Part shown: in pieces, positions 49,461-58,391 of the stretch
How positions within the stretch are numbered: the stretch's first letter is position 1
How the letters are laid out: every line of letters starts with the position of its first letter
Assembly (NCBI RefSeq): GCF_900454495.1
Contig: NZ_UGSI01000001.1
Location: forward strand, 620,001-684,000
From: Paenibacillus macerans
GTDB lineage: Bacteria > Bacillota > Bacilli > Paenibacillales > Paenibacillaceae
DNA length: 64,000 bases
Reading direction: 5' to 3'
Made by a program: the position numbers and the translations under genes
Notes under the pieces: generated by a model
Databases searched by the model: none
What the model saw: the letters and a program-made list of their open reading frames with translations, nothing else
Told to the model about the DNA's origin: nothing

Positions 49461-50720
49461 TTAAAATTTGAAAATATGTATCGTTTTCTGCAGTTGGAAT
49501 ACGGCGTTTTTCATCGCTTCAATCTCATCGGCCATCGCGCGGATGGAGGTGATCTGCTCGTTCATCGATGCGGACACCTGCTCGGTTCCGGCAGCCGACT
49601 GCTGCGTGATGGCGGAGATGTTCTGAATGGCCGAAGAAATGTTGTGCGCGCTATCCAGCATCGCTTCGCTTTCCCGGGCAAAAGCGGAAATTTCTTCGGA
49701 AATGTACTGGACGCTTTGGACGATTTCCTGAAAAATTTGCTCCGCTTCGAGAAGGATGGCGCTTTGCTGGCGCACGACTTCCTCGTTGATTTTGATGTTT
49801 TGACCGGCTTGCTTCACATCCTGCTCAATGCTGCGGACAAGGTTAAACACCTCTTTGGTGGAGGCGCTCGATTCCTCGGCCAGCTTGCGCACTTCAAGGG
49901 CGACGACCGCAAATCCGGCCCCGTGCTCGCCGGCCCGCGCCGCTTCGATGGAGGCATTCAGCGAAAGCAGGTTGGTTTGCTCGGCGATCTCCGAAATCGC
50001 CCGGGTAATTTTCGTGATGCCTTGCGCATTTTGCGCCAGCGCTTCGATCGATTCGGCGACTTTTTCCGTCGCCTCGATATTTTTGCGCATACCCTCCGCT
50101 TGTCGCGACACGGATTCCCGGCCCCGTTCCACAAGCTGCAGCGTTTCCGCAGAACGCTGATTCATCTGCCGGGTCGAATCGGTGTAATTGCCGACTTTCT
50201 CTTCAATTTCGCCGATCGCCTCCGTCATGCCGCCAACGTCCTCGCTGATGGCGCTTGCGCCAAGCGCCAATTCATTGGACGATTGCGTCACCTGGGTCAT
50301 CACCTCAATAAGCCCCTGATTACGTTCCGAAATGCTGCGGCTGGAGTCCATCACTTTGCGGGTAATGTCCGAGGTTTCCTGCAAAATTTTGCGCAGCTTG
50401 TCCACCATACCGTTAAACGAGCGGCTGAGCTCGTTCATCCCGCCGCTTTGGTTCACCCGGGCGGTGAAATCTCCCTTGGCGATCTGCGCGGACGCGCTGG
50501 AGATGTCGGAAAATGAATCCGTGAGCTCTCGCTCGAGATAGCGGGAGAGCGGGTAAGTAAGCGCTGCCAAAAAAATGATGAGAATTAATCCGACCCAGAT
50601 GTGGCCGAGAATCACGAATACGATCAGGGCGGGAACGGCGAACAGCGCGGCCACGAGATAGCAGGCGGCGTTAATTTTTCCGCTAAGGGGAAGTCTGTTG
50701 AACCATGACATTGGATTCAT
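49461..50720 (-). CDS. Methyl-accepting chemotaxis protein without extracellular sensor domain
   Basis: The 419-residue protein starts at ATG 50720 or ATG 50711; the AAGGAGG site is close to the first. Two helices near the N terminus (about residues 17-55) have almost no loop between them. A HAMP domain (about 55-110) and the long coiled-coil signalling domain follow, with the conserved hairpin tip IAEQTNLLSLNASIEAARAGEHGAGFAVVALEVRKLAEESSASTKEV. A ligand domain outside the cell is absent, so it may respond to membrane or internal signals. It ends with ITQQSAAGTEQVSASMNEQ and the final coil. Confidence 0.9.
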   Translation of the reverse strand: MNPMSWFNRLPLSGKINAACYLVAALFAVPALIVFVILGHIWVGLILIIFLAALTYPLSRYLERELTDSFSDISSASAQIAKGDFTARVNQSGGMNELSRSFNGMVDKLRKILQETSDITRKVMDSSRSISERNQGLIEVMTQVTQSSNELALGASAISEDVGGMTEAIGEIEEKVGNYTDSTRQMNQRSAETLQLVERGRESVSRQAEGMRKNIEATEKVAESIEALAQNAQGITKITRAISEIAEQTNLLSLNASIEAARAGEHGAGFAVVALEVRKLAEESSASTKEVFNLVRSIEQDVKQAGQNIKINEEVVRQQSAILLEAEQIFQEIVQSVQYISEEISAFARESEAMLDSAHNISSAIQNISAITQQSAAGTEQVSASMNEQITSIRAMADEIEAMKNAVFQLQKTIHIFKF

Positions 50721-50853
50721 TGCCTCCTTCGAAAGTAGGTTATTTTTACCATGATTATAACATCCGAACTAAAAAGGGTATAGGACGAAATATTCCGAGA
50801 AATGCTACCTTCAGGTTGAAAAAATTCCGGCGAATAAAATCAGGTTGATCGTA

Positions 50854-50914
50854 TTGACAAATATCCCGAAACGTTGTTACATATATTCAGAAAATATTTC
50901 GTATACGAAATATT
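50854..50914 (+). promoter_or_regulatory. MarR promoter and palindromic operator
   Basis: TTGACA (50854-50859) and TTACAT (50877-50882) are 17 bases apart. A perfect 22-bp palindrome with half site AATATTTCGTA covers 50893-50914, about where transcription should start, and precedes the marR-type gene at 50951. The layout fits self-repression. Confidence 0.72.
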
Positions 50915-50950
50915 AAAAAGTATAATTAAATTTTTAAGGATGGAACCGGT

Positions 50951-51400
50951 TTGGATCAAAAACAACGCATGCACGAAATCGTGGAATCTTTTCGGGAAGT
51001 CAAAAAAGCTTTCTATCAGCTGTTGTCCAAACAAGCGGACAAATACGGGATTACCGGCATTCAGTTCAAGGCCCTTAAAACGATCCAAGACAATCCGCAA
51101 ATCGGGATCACCGAGCTCGCGGATTTAATGCGTTTGGGGAACAGTACGGCGAGCGGCGTCATCGATCGGCTTGTCAAAGCCGGGCTGGTGGAAAGAAAGC
51201 GTCTGGAGAGCGACCGCCGTTCCGTATCGCTGGAGGTGACGGAGCAGGGGAAGGAGGTCTACCGGCTTACCGATCTTCAATATTCCAAAGCGATTGCGGC
51301 CGTACTGGAGAACTCGGAAGAGGATTTTGAGCATTTATTGCAGACTCATCGAAAAATTATAGCTTCATTAGAGAAAGTGAGAGAAGAAACCAATGAATAA
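50951..51400 (+). CDS. MarR family transcriptional regulator
   Basis: The 149-residue protein starts with TTG at 50951, with AAGGA about 12 bases upstream. The winged helix covers residues 30-100 (GITGIQFKALKTIQDNPQIGITELADLMRLGNSTASGVIDRLVKAGLVERKRLESDRRSVSLEVTEQGKEVY), with the DRR wing. It overlaps the downstream MFS gene by 8 bp, so the pair is an operon. MarR proteins of this type repress efflux genes and release DNA on binding phenolic compounds. The 22-bp palindrome upstream is the likely binding site. Confidence 0.93.
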   Translation: MDQKQRMHEIVESFREVKKAFYQLLSKQADKYGITGIQFKALKTIQDNPQIGITELADLMRLGNSTASGVIDRLVKAGLVERKRLESDRRSVSLEVTEQGKEVYRLTDLQYSKAIAAVLENSEEDFEHLLQTHRKIIASLEKVREETNE

Positions 51401-52904
51401 TACCGCTGCTGTAGAGGGCGCCGCTTTTAAAAGATGGCCGATCGTCATGGCGCTGATTATCGGGGCGTTTGTGGCGATTTTGAACCAAACCTTGATGAAT
51501 GTGGCGCTTCCGCAAATGATGAGAGATCTGAATGTAGGGACTACGACGATTCAATGGCTGACCACCGGCTTCATGCTGGTGAACGGGGTACTTATTCCGC
51601 TTAGCGCTTATTTTATGGAACGTTTTACGACGCGGATGCTGTTTATTTCCGCCATGGCGATCTTCGCTGTCGGAACGGTGATTTGCGGGATTGGCACAAG
51701 CTTTCCGATGGTGCTGATCGGACGTTTGTTCCAAGCGGCCGGCGCCGGGGTGCTGATGCCGCTGATGACCGTGGTGTTCCTGACGATATTTCCGATTGAA
51801 AAACGCGGCCAGGCGATGGGGATGATGGGGATCGCGATGGTTTTCGCTCCGGCGGTCGGACCTACGCTTTCGGGGTGGGTTATCCAGCATCAGTCCTGGC
51901 ATGTGCTGTTCTGGATCATTTTGCCGTTTGCCATCCTTTCCATACTTCTTGGGATTATTTTTCTGCGGAACGTGACCGAGGTGGCCCGGCCGAAGCTGGA
52001 TATGTTATCGGTCATTTTGTCGACGTTGGGCTTTGGCGGCGTGCTGTACGGCTTCAGCGAAGCGGGCAGCACAAGCTGGGGCGAACCCGAGGTCATCATC
52101 GGTCTGTTCGTCGGCGTGATTGCGTTGGCGTTGTTCTTGTGGCGCCAGCTGAAATCGGAAAAACCGATGCTGGAGTTCCGGGTGTTTAAATACGATATGT
52201 TTTCCCTGACTACGGTGATCAACGTGGTTGTTACGATGGCGATGTACGCGGCCATGATCCTGCTGCCGATCTACCTGCAAAACATCCGCGGCTTTTCGCC
52301 GCTGGAATCCGGCCTGCTGCTGATGCCGGGCGCGATTCTGATGGGGATTATGTCGCCGATTACGGGGATGATCTTCGATAAAATCGGGGCCCGTTGGCTA
52401 GCGGTCGTCGGTCTGGCGATTACCGCCGTCACGACATGGGAATTCAGCAATTTGACCGACAGTACGACTTATGCTCATCTGATCCTCATGTATACGCTTC
52501 GCATGTTCGGGATGTCCATGCTGATGATGCCGATTCAGACCGCCGGCTTAAACCAGCTGCCCGCAAGCTTGAACGCGCATGGCACGGCCATGGCCAATAC
52601 GCTGCGGACGATATCCGGCGCGCTCGGCACCGCCTTGCTCGTCACGATTATGTCCAGCCGGACAAAGGATCGGGCGGCGGAAATGATCATGTCCGCGGGC
52701 ATCAATCCGCAGGACCCGGCGAACGCCCAGCAGGTCGCGCTCATTACCAAAGAAGCGACGATCAACGGCATCGACTTCGCCTTTGTGGTCGCTACGGGAA
52801 TCACGCTGGTGGCCTTTGTCCTGTCTTTCTTCATCCGGAAAGTCCAGGTTGGCAAAGACGGCCAAAACAAAAAAGAGCCTGGCATGAAGCACGCCAAGGC
52901 TTGA
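51393..52904 (+). CDS. MFS multidrug transporter, EmrB/QacA (DHA2) type
   Basis: The 503-residue protein has fourteen membrane helices and the DHA2 pattern: AILNQTLMNVALPQMMRDLNVGTTTIQWLTTGFML in helix 1 and the first loop, ERFTTRMLF in loop 2-3, and GMMGIAMVFAPAVGPTLSGWVI (motif C) in helix 5. It starts at ATG 51393, overlapping the MarR gene. The role is proton-driven efflux of drugs or toxic compounds. The substrate is not known; MarR control suggests induction by a substrate or antimicrobial. Confidence 0.93.
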   Translation: MNNTAAVEGAAFKRWPIVMALIIGAFVAILNQTLMNVALPQMMRDLNVGTTTIQWLTTGFMLVNGVLIPLSAYFMERFTTRMLFISAMAIFAVGTVICGIGTSFPMVLIGRLFQAAGAGVLMPLMTVVFLTIFPIEKRGQAMGMMGIAMVFAPAVGPTLSGWVIQHQSWHVLFWIILPFAILSILLGIIFLRNVTEVARPKLDMLSVILSTLGFGGVLYGFSEAGSTSWGEPEVIIGLFVGVIALALFLWRQLKSEKPMLEFRVFKYDMFSLTTVINVVVTMAMYAAMILLPIYLQNIRGFSPLESGLLLMPGAILMGIMSPITGMIFDKIGARWLAVVGLAITAVTTWEFSNLTDSTTYAHLILMYTLRMFGMSMLMMPIQTAGLNQLPASLNAHGTAMANTLRTISGALGTALLVTIMSSRTKDRAAEMIMSAGINPQDPANAQQVALITKEATINGIDFAFVVATGITLVAFVLSFFIRKVQVGKDGQNKKEPGMKHAKA

Positions 52905-52914
52905 GATACGGGAC

Positions 52915-52951
52915 GAAAAAAAGTCGACGCCGATCGTGGCGCCGGCTTTTT
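52915..52951 (+). terminator. Terminator after the MarR/MFS operon
   Basis: AAAAAAGTCGACGCC and GGCGCCGGCTTTTTT make a GC-rich hairpin with a T tract. Confidence 0.82.
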
Positions 52952-53040
52952 TCGTGTGGCCGATAAAGCGGAATATGAGAAAAAATGAAGCCTTAGAAGG
53001 AAATATGTATATAAGTGTAGAAATATATCAGCAGCGAAAG

Positions 53041-53090
53041 CAAACGGGTATCGCCGGGGGATCGTCGGAATAACGACGTTTTAAGCCATT
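53041..53090 (+). repeat. Short R1-like fragment
   Basis: The stretch GGTATCGCCGG...GGAATAACGACGTTTT resembles the last part of R1 copies (CGCCGGAATAACGACATTTTT), with an extra GGGGATCGTC. It lies just before the amidase gene and is probably a decayed copy. Confidence 0.4.
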
Positions 53091-53104
53091 ACTAGAGGTG
53101 TAAA

Positions 53105-54592
53105 ATGAAAAAATCCATTTTATTATTTTTTTTGAGTTTGATTTTTCTGATCGTTCTATCGCCGCATGAAATCGATGCGAAAGCCGCGCAATCCAAGATT
53201 GTGCTGGATGGTCAGGAAATCGCTCTTCCGGAGAATGTCGAAGTTGCCAATATAGATAATAATGTGCTGATTCCCATAAGAGTTGTTGCTGAAAATCTTA
53301 AATTTAAGGTCAAGTGGGACCAAAAGACTCAGAATGTTAAAATCCATAATAATTCGAATGCGATATCTTTAAATGTGGGGCAACAAGAAGCGGAAGTCTC
53401 CAATGAGCCCGTATTATTAAACACTGCACCTTTGATGCGGAACAATACGGTTCTGGTTCCTATTCGTTTCGTTAGTGAACAAATGGGGCTTAAGGTAAGT
53501 TGGAATAATACCGATAAGACGGTTTACTTGACGAGCAATGGAGAAAAGGCGGTGCTGTCCGAAGCAAATACCGATGACTCCTTGATACATATCAACGAAA
53601 TCCATTTTAGCGATCATCAGCTTGTTGCATCAATGGACGGTCAAGTTACTCCAACCATATTTACGCTGCAGGACCCGGAAAGAATTGTAATCGATTTGCC
53701 GAACACGGTATTTTCGGATACGTTCCAGTCATTAAATGCCGGCTTAAACGGAAAATTGGATGTAAGCGGATCTTCACAGATTGCCGACATCAGATTTTCG
53801 CTATTTAGTCAGGAGCCGAAGCAAGTCCGGATCGTTGTTGAGTTAATGGAAAATCAAGAAATTCCGTTTAATTATGAATTTAATGAAGGTAACCTTGTTG
53901 TTAATTTAGGCCTTTCGGAGAATAACTCTGATCTTTCCGATTCCGGCCCCGTTAATCCCGTTAATCCCGTTAATCCAGCTAATCCTGTTGATCCCATTGA
54001 TCTAGTTGATCCTGTTGTTAAACCAGGACTTAAAACGGTAGTGATTGACGCGGGGCATGGCGGCAGCGATCCGGGGACAACCAGCTTCAGCAATCGGCAC
54101 GAAAAGGAATTTACTTTGGCTTTAGCTTTGAAAGTTCAGGAGCTTCTTTTAAATGAGCCGGGCATTAATCTCGTGATGACTCGTGAAAGCGATGTTTATC
54201 CCACCCGTTCAGAGCGCGTGAAGTTGGCCAATGAATTGAATGCCGATATTTTTGTTTCGATTCACGGCAATAGTGTTCTTTCCTCACCGCAAACGACCGG
54301 GACGGAAACCTATTATTATGAGCGAAGCAGCAGCAAAGAATTAGCCAATACCATTCATAAGCGGTTAGTGGAAGCCGTGGGTTTTAAGGACCGCGGAGTG
54401 AAAAACGGTAATTTTCAAGTCATCAGAGAGACCAAGATGGCGGCGGTTCTTTTGGAGGTCGGATTTCTTAGCAACCCGGCGGATGAGGAAGCGATGTTTT
54501 CCGATGAAATGCAATATAAAGCGGCTCAAGCCATTGTGGATGGCATAAAGGAATATTTGGGTTCGTCTCGTGCGGGCCAGCATACTAGCTGA
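53105..54592 (+). CDS. N-acetylmuramoyl-L-alanine amidase with stalk and AMIN domains
   Basis: The 495-residue protein starts at ATG 53105, with AGAGGTG upstream. After a signal peptide (1-25), a copper-amine-oxidase-like N-terminal (stalk) domain occupies about 35-145, an AMIN domain about 165-275, then a Pro/Asn/Val-rich linker (PVNP repeats), and an Amidase_3 catalytic domain about 313-487. Zinc ligands are His in VIDAGHGG, Glu in RHEKEF and His in SIHGNS; the catalytic Glu is in VLLEVGFLSNPADE. It should cut the bond between MurNAc and the peptide stem. It is more AT-rich than its neighbours, which suggests acquisition. A terminator follows. Confidence 0.93.
   Translation: MKKSILLFFLSLIFLIVLSPHEIDAKAAQSKIVLDGQEIALPENVEVANIDNNVLIPIRVVAENLKFKVKWDQKTQNVKIHNNSNAISLNVGQQEAEVSNEPVLLNTAPLMRNNTVLVPIRFVSEQMGLKVSWNNTDKTVYLTSNGEKAVLSEANTDDSLIHINEIHFSDHQLVASMDGQVTPTIFTLQDPERIVIDLPNTVFSDTFQSLNAGLNGKLDVSGSSQIADIRFSLFSQEPKQVRIVVELMENQEIPFNYEFNEGNLVVNLGLSENNSDLSDSGPVNPVNPVNPANPVDPIDLVDPVVKPGLKTVVIDAGHGGSDPGTTSFSNRHEKEFTLALALKVQELLLNEPGINLVMTRESDVYPTRSERVKLANELNADIFVSIHGNSVLSSPQTTGTETYYYERSSSKELANTIHKRLVEAVGFKDRGVKNGNFQVIRETKMAAVLLEVGFLSNPADEEAMFSDEMQYKAAQAIVDGIKEYLGSSRAGQHTS
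53946..54012 (+). repeat. 9-bp tandem repeats in the amidase linker
   Basis: CCCGTTAAT-type units (encoding Pro-Val-Asn) are repeated about seven times with gradual change, forming the flexible linker before the catalytic domain. Confidence 0.7.
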
Positions 54593-54638
54593 TAAAAAAA
54601 GCAGGGAAGGGGTAATAATCACCCTTTCCCTGCTTTTT
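54593..54638. terminator. Bidirectional terminator between amidase and GH94 genes
   Basis: AAAAAAAGCAGGGAA and TTCCCTGCTTTTT pair perfectly around GGGTAATAATCACCC, giving termination on both strands. Confidence 0.9.
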
Positions 54639-54640
54639 CA

Positions 54641-57082
54641 TTAGCCCAGTACCACTTCAACTTGGTGCACGCCGCCGTCGCCGGCCGGGGCGATAACGTT
54701 GCCCTGGATCGGCTGGCCGTTCACGGTGATGCTGGCCACGCCTTTTTCCACGTGATTCGGATTGCTGATCCGGATCACGTACGTGTCGCCGCGGAAGACG
54801 CGGGTGATTTCATAACCGTCCCAAGCGGACGGAATGCAAGGATCTACCTTGAGGCCGTTAAAATCGGCCTGAATGCCGAGGATCGCCTGCGTGATCGCAA
54901 CGTAATTCCAGGCGGCCGTGCCGGTCAGCCAGGAGTTTTTCGCCTCGCCGTGGCGGACGGCGTCTTTGCCGGCGATCATTTGCGAATATACATAAGGCTC
55001 CATGCGGTGGATTTCGCTGATGTCCTCCAGGTAAGCCGGAGCGATCTTCGCATATACCTCAAACGCGCGGTTGCCGTGTCCGAGCACCGTTTCGGCGATC
55101 ATGATCCACGGGTTGTTGTGGCAGAAAATTCCGGCGTTTTCTTTGTAACCCGGCGGATAGCTGGAGATTTCGCCCAGGTTCAAATAATACTTGGAATACG
55201 GCGGCTGCTGCAGCACGATCCCGTATTTCGTGTCCAGGCGTTCGGCCACCGAGGCCAGCGCCTTGCCGGCCAAACCTTCTTCGACGCCGATGCCGGCCAT
55301 GACGCACATGCCTTGCGGTTCGATGAAGATTTGTCCCTCCGCGTTTTCTTTGCTGCCGACCTTTTCACCGTAGTGGTCGTAGGCGCGCAGGAACCAATCG
55401 CCGTCGAAGCCGTGTTCGAGCGTGGTCTTCCGCATTTTTTTCACTTGCGCATCCGCCTCGGCCGCTTCGGATTCAAGCCCGCGTATCCGGCACAGCTCGG
55501 CGAAATCCGGACCGACGAACACGAACAATCCGGCGATGAAGACGGATTCGGCCACCCGGCCTTCGATATTGGCTGTCGTTTGGAACGATTCGCCCGGCTC
55601 CTTGGAGAAGCAGTTCAGGTTCAGGCAGTCGTTCCAGTCCGCGCGTCCGATCAGCGGCAGGCCATGGGGCCCGAGATTTTCGACGACATGGTAGAAGGAA
55701 CGTTTCAAATGCTCGAACAGCGTAGCGGTGTTGTCGGGGTTGCTGTCGAACGGAACCTGCTCGTCAAGGATGCTCAGATCGCCGGTTTCTTTAATATAAG
55801 CGGCCGTGCCGAGAATGAGCCAAAGCGGGTCGTCGTTAAAACCGCTGCCGATCTCGTTGTTGCCTTTTTTGGTGAGCGGCTGATATTGGTGATAGGCGCT
55901 GCCGTCCTCGAATTGGGTGGCGGCGATGTCGAGAATCCGCTCGCGGGCCCGCTCCGGAATTTGATGCACGAACCCGAGCAAATCCTGGTTCGAATCGCGG
56001 AAGCCCATCCCGCGGCCGATGCCCGACTCAAAATAGGATGCCGAACGCGACATGTTGAACGTAACCATGCACTGATACGGGTTCCAGATGTTGACCATCC
56101 GGTTCAGCTTGTCGTCGCCGCTTTGGATTTGGTATTTGGAAAGCAGTCCTTCCCAATAAGCCGCCAGCTCCGCCATCGCCCGTTCCACATCGGCATCGGT
56201 GGCAAACAGTTCAATCATTTCAAGCGCCGGTTTTTTGTTGATGATTCCGGGCGCCTCCCATTTCTCTTCCTCGGGAACTTCCACGTAGCCGAGGATGAAC
56301 ACAAGGCTCTGCTCCTCGCCGGGGGCGAGCTGCAGCACCACTTCATGGGAGCCGATCGGCGACCAGCCGCTGGCCACGGAGTTGGAAGCTTTGCCGGCTA
56401 CGACAACCTGCGGTTCATGCAGACCGTTGTACAGGCCAACGAACGCTTCGCGATCGGTATCGAAACCGTCGATGTCCCGGTTGACGGAGTAGAAAGCATA
56501 GTGGTTGCGGCGTTCACGGTATTCCGTCTTGTGGTAAATGACCGAATCCAAAATTTCCACTTCGCCGGTGCTCAGGTTGCGCTGGAAGTTCGTATTGTCG
56601 TCCTGGGCGTTCCACAAGCAGAACTCGGCAAAAGAGAACAGGGATACCTTTTTCGCCTGGGAGCCGGTGTTTTTCACCGTCAGACGATGCACTTCGCCGT
56701 TGTAGCCGAGCGGCACGAACGCCAGCTGGGTGACGGAAACGCCGCCGCGTTCGCCGGTGATCGAAGTGTAGCCAAGGCCGTGGCGGCATTCGTAAAAGTC
56801 CAGCTCGCGTTTCACGGGCATCCAGCCCGGCGTCCAAAAGTCGCCGTTGTCATGGTCGCGGACGTAATAGTAGCGGCCGCCGGTATCCAGCGGGATGTTG
56901 TTGTAGCGGTAACGCGTCAAGCGGCGCAGGCGGGCGTCACGGTAAAACGAATAGCCGCCGGCCGTATTGGATATGAGTCCGAAAAATTGCTCGTTGCCGA
57001 GGTAATTAATCCAGGGATAAGGGGTTTGCGGCGTGTTAATCACATATTCTTTACGCTTGTCGTCAAAAGCTCCGAATTTCAT
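54641..57082 (-). CDS. Glycoside phosphorylase, GH94 (cellobiose phosphorylase-like)
   Basis: The 813-residue protein starts at ATG 57082. It has the N-terminal beta-sandwich with YVINTPQTPYPWINYLGNEQFFGLISNTAGGYSFYRDARLRRLTRYRYNN, the signature of cellobiose phosphorylases, and an alpha-barrel core. The catalytic acid Asp485 lies in LIGRADWNDCLNLN. The enzyme cleaves cellobiose (or a related beta-glucoside) with phosphate to glucose 1-phosphate and glucose. Length and motifs fit CBP rather than the larger chitobiose or laminaribiose enzymes. A LacI gene is immediately upstream on the same strand, and matching operators precede both, so it is under LacI control. No transporter is linked. Confidence 0.92.
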   Translation of the reverse strand: MKFGAFDDKRKEYVINTPQTPYPWINYLGNEQFFGLISNTAGGYSFYRDARLRRLTRYRYNNIPLDTGGRYYYVRDHDNGDFWTPGWMPVKRELDFYECRHGLGYTSITGERGGVSVTQLAFVPLGYNGEVHRLTVKNTGSQAKKVSLFSFAEFCLWNAQDDNTNFQRNLSTGEVEILDSVIYHKTEYRERRNHYAFYSVNRDIDGFDTDREAFVGLYNGLHEPQVVVAGKASNSVASGWSPIGSHEVVLQLAPGEEQSLVFILGYVEVPEEEKWEAPGIINKKPALEMIELFATDADVERAMAELAAYWEGLLSKYQIQSGDDKLNRMVNIWNPYQCMVTFNMSRSASYFESGIGRGMGFRDSNQDLLGFVHQIPERARERILDIAATQFEDGSAYHQYQPLTKKGNNEIGSGFNDDPLWLILGTAAYIKETGDLSILDEQVPFDSNPDNTATLFEHLKRSFYHVVENLGPHGLPLIGRADWNDCLNLNCFSKEPGESFQTTANIEGRVAESVFIAGLFVFVGPDFAELCRIRGLESEAAEADAQVKKMRKTTLEHGFDGDWFLRAYDHYGEKVGSKENAEGQIFIEPQGMCVMAGIGVEEGLAGKALASVAERLDTKYGIVLQQPPYSKYYLNLGEISSYPPGYKENAGIFCHNNPWIMIAETVLGHGNRAFEVYAKIAPAYLEDISEIHRMEPYVYSQMIAGKDAVRHGEAKNSWLTGTAAWNYVAITQAILGIQADFNGLKVDPCIPSAWDGYEITRVFRGDTYVIRISNPNHVEKGVASITVNGQPIQGNVIAPAGDGGVHQVEVVLG

Positions 57083-57107
57083 GGAAACAACACTCTCCTA
57101 TCATTTG

Positions 57108-57121
57108 TGAACGCGCGTTTA
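57108..57121. promoter_or_regulatory. LacI-type operator before the GH94 gene
   Basis: TGAACGCGCGTTTA is a 14-bp near palindrome matching the site at 58263 in 13 of 14 positions. It lies 26 bp before the GH94 start codon on the minus strand. Confidence 0.78.
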
Positions 57122-57192
57122 TTTTATTCGGCAAGCCGCCTGCGGACAGGCTGCTTCGAAAGATGCAGGGGAAGCAGTCCGCCGCAGCCGGA

Positions 57193-58245
57193 TCAGCGGA
57201 CGGGCGGCTTGCAAGTGTCCCGGACCACAAGCTTGGTCGGGAAGCTGACCGTGCTGAACGTCGCCTCGTCGGCTTCGCACAGCTCGATCACCTTCAGCAC
57301 CGCGGCTTTGGCCATTTCATCGACCGGCAGCCGGACGGAAGTCAGCTTGGGCGTAATCCGCGAAGCCAACAGAGCATCGTCGAAGCCGATGATCGACAGT
57401 TGGTCGGGCACGGCGATCCCGTGCTCGGCAAACGCTTCCATCGCGGCGATAGCCATGTCGTCGTTGGAGCAGAACAGGGCGGTCGGCAGTTTCTCTTGCA
57501 GCGCAAGTCTTTTCGCTTCGCGATAGGCGCTTTCCTTCAGAAATTCTCCCTCCAGAACAAAGTCATCCCGAAGCGGCAGGCCGTGTTTTTGCAAGGTGCT
57601 TTCGTAAGCCAGATAGCGCTCGCGCCCGGAGTAGGTGTTCATGCTCCCTTTGATGATGCCGATTTCGCGATGCCCCAGGCCGATCAAGTATTCGATCGCT
57701 TCGGCCGTGCCTTCGTAGTCCATCGAGTTGATGACGGCGAGATGGTTTTTGTTCAGCCGCTCTGCCATGATTTCCGAAATGTCGTAATCGACCAGCACGA
57801 GCGGCGCTTTCTGATCGACCATTTCCCGCACCAGCTCGATGTCTTTTTGCGTGCCGACCAAAATGCCGCCGTCGATCCGCTTTTGCTGAAATGCCTGCTT
57901 GACCTTTTGAAACTCGCCGCGCGAGTATACGGTATGTATCAGAACGTAAAACCCGCGGGCGTTCGCCGTATCGACGACCATGTCGACGATGGGGGCGAAG
58001 TAGCTGTTTTGATAAATCCGGCTGGCGGTTTCCTGTTCCGACATGCTGATCGCAAACAGGCCGATCGTATCCGTACGTTTGCCGGCCAGCGCTCTGGCAA
58101 AGCTGTTCGGCTCATACTGGTGCTGCTCGATGACCCGGAGCACCTTGGCCCGCGTCGCTTCGGGAACATTCGGGTAATTGTTGATCACCCGTGATACCGT
58201 GCTGCGGGACACCCCGGCCAATTTGGCTATGTCTTCGCTGCGCAT
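57193..58245 (-). CDS. LacI family transcriptional regulator
   Basis: I chose the ATG at 58245 (MRSEDIAKLAGVSRSTVSRVINNYPNV), with GTGGGGA as ribosome binding site; a GTG at 58257 is an alternative. The 350-residue protein has the LacI helix-turn-helix and hinge (residues 1-55) and a sugar-binding domain to the end, with the conserved SIIGFDDALLASRITPKLTSVRLPVDEMAKAAV. It lies directly upstream of the GH94 gene with the same orientation and recognises, very probably, the palindrome TAAACGCGCGTTTA found before both genes. The effector is likely cellobiose or a related disaccharide. Confidence 0.93.
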   Translation of the reverse strand: MRSEDIAKLAGVSRSTVSRVINNYPNVPEATRAKVLRVIEQHQYEPNSFARALAGKRTDTIGLFAISMSEQETASRIYQNSYFAPIVDMVVDTANARGFYVLIHTVYSRGEFQKVKQAFQQKRIDGGILVGTQKDIELVREMVDQKAPLVLVDYDISEIMAERLNKNHLAVINSMDYEGTAEAIEYLIGLGHREIGIIKGSMNTYSGRERYLAYESTLQKHGLPLRDDFVLEGEFLKESAYREAKRLALQEKLPTALFCSNDDMAIAAMEAFAEHGIAVPDQLSIIGFDDALLASRITPKLTSVRLPVDEMAKAAVLKVIELCEADEATFSTVSFPTKLVVRDTCKPPVR

Positions 58246-58262
58246 ATAGGTCCCCACTTTCG

Positions 58263-58276
58263 TAAACGCGCGTTTA
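58263..58276. promoter_or_regulatory. LacI-type operator before the lacI-type gene (autoregulation)
   Basis: TAAACGCGCGTTTA is a perfect 14-bp palindrome, 18 bp before the regulator's start codon. The CG centre is typical of LacI-family sites. Confidence 0.82.
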
Positions 58277-58391
58277 TGAGGTTATTGTAAAGGATATCCG
58301 GAAGATAATCAATGGTGAAAAAGCGGCGTTGGCCATAATAAGTTGAACGAATGATTGTACGGGTAAAGGCAGCGGGGATATAGTCCGCCGC

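Noticed and set aside
54662..57526. 954-codon open frame on the plus strand across the GH94 gene
   Set aside because: It is the antisense shadow of the GH94 gene, whose catalytic motif and start site are clear; the translation has no domain.
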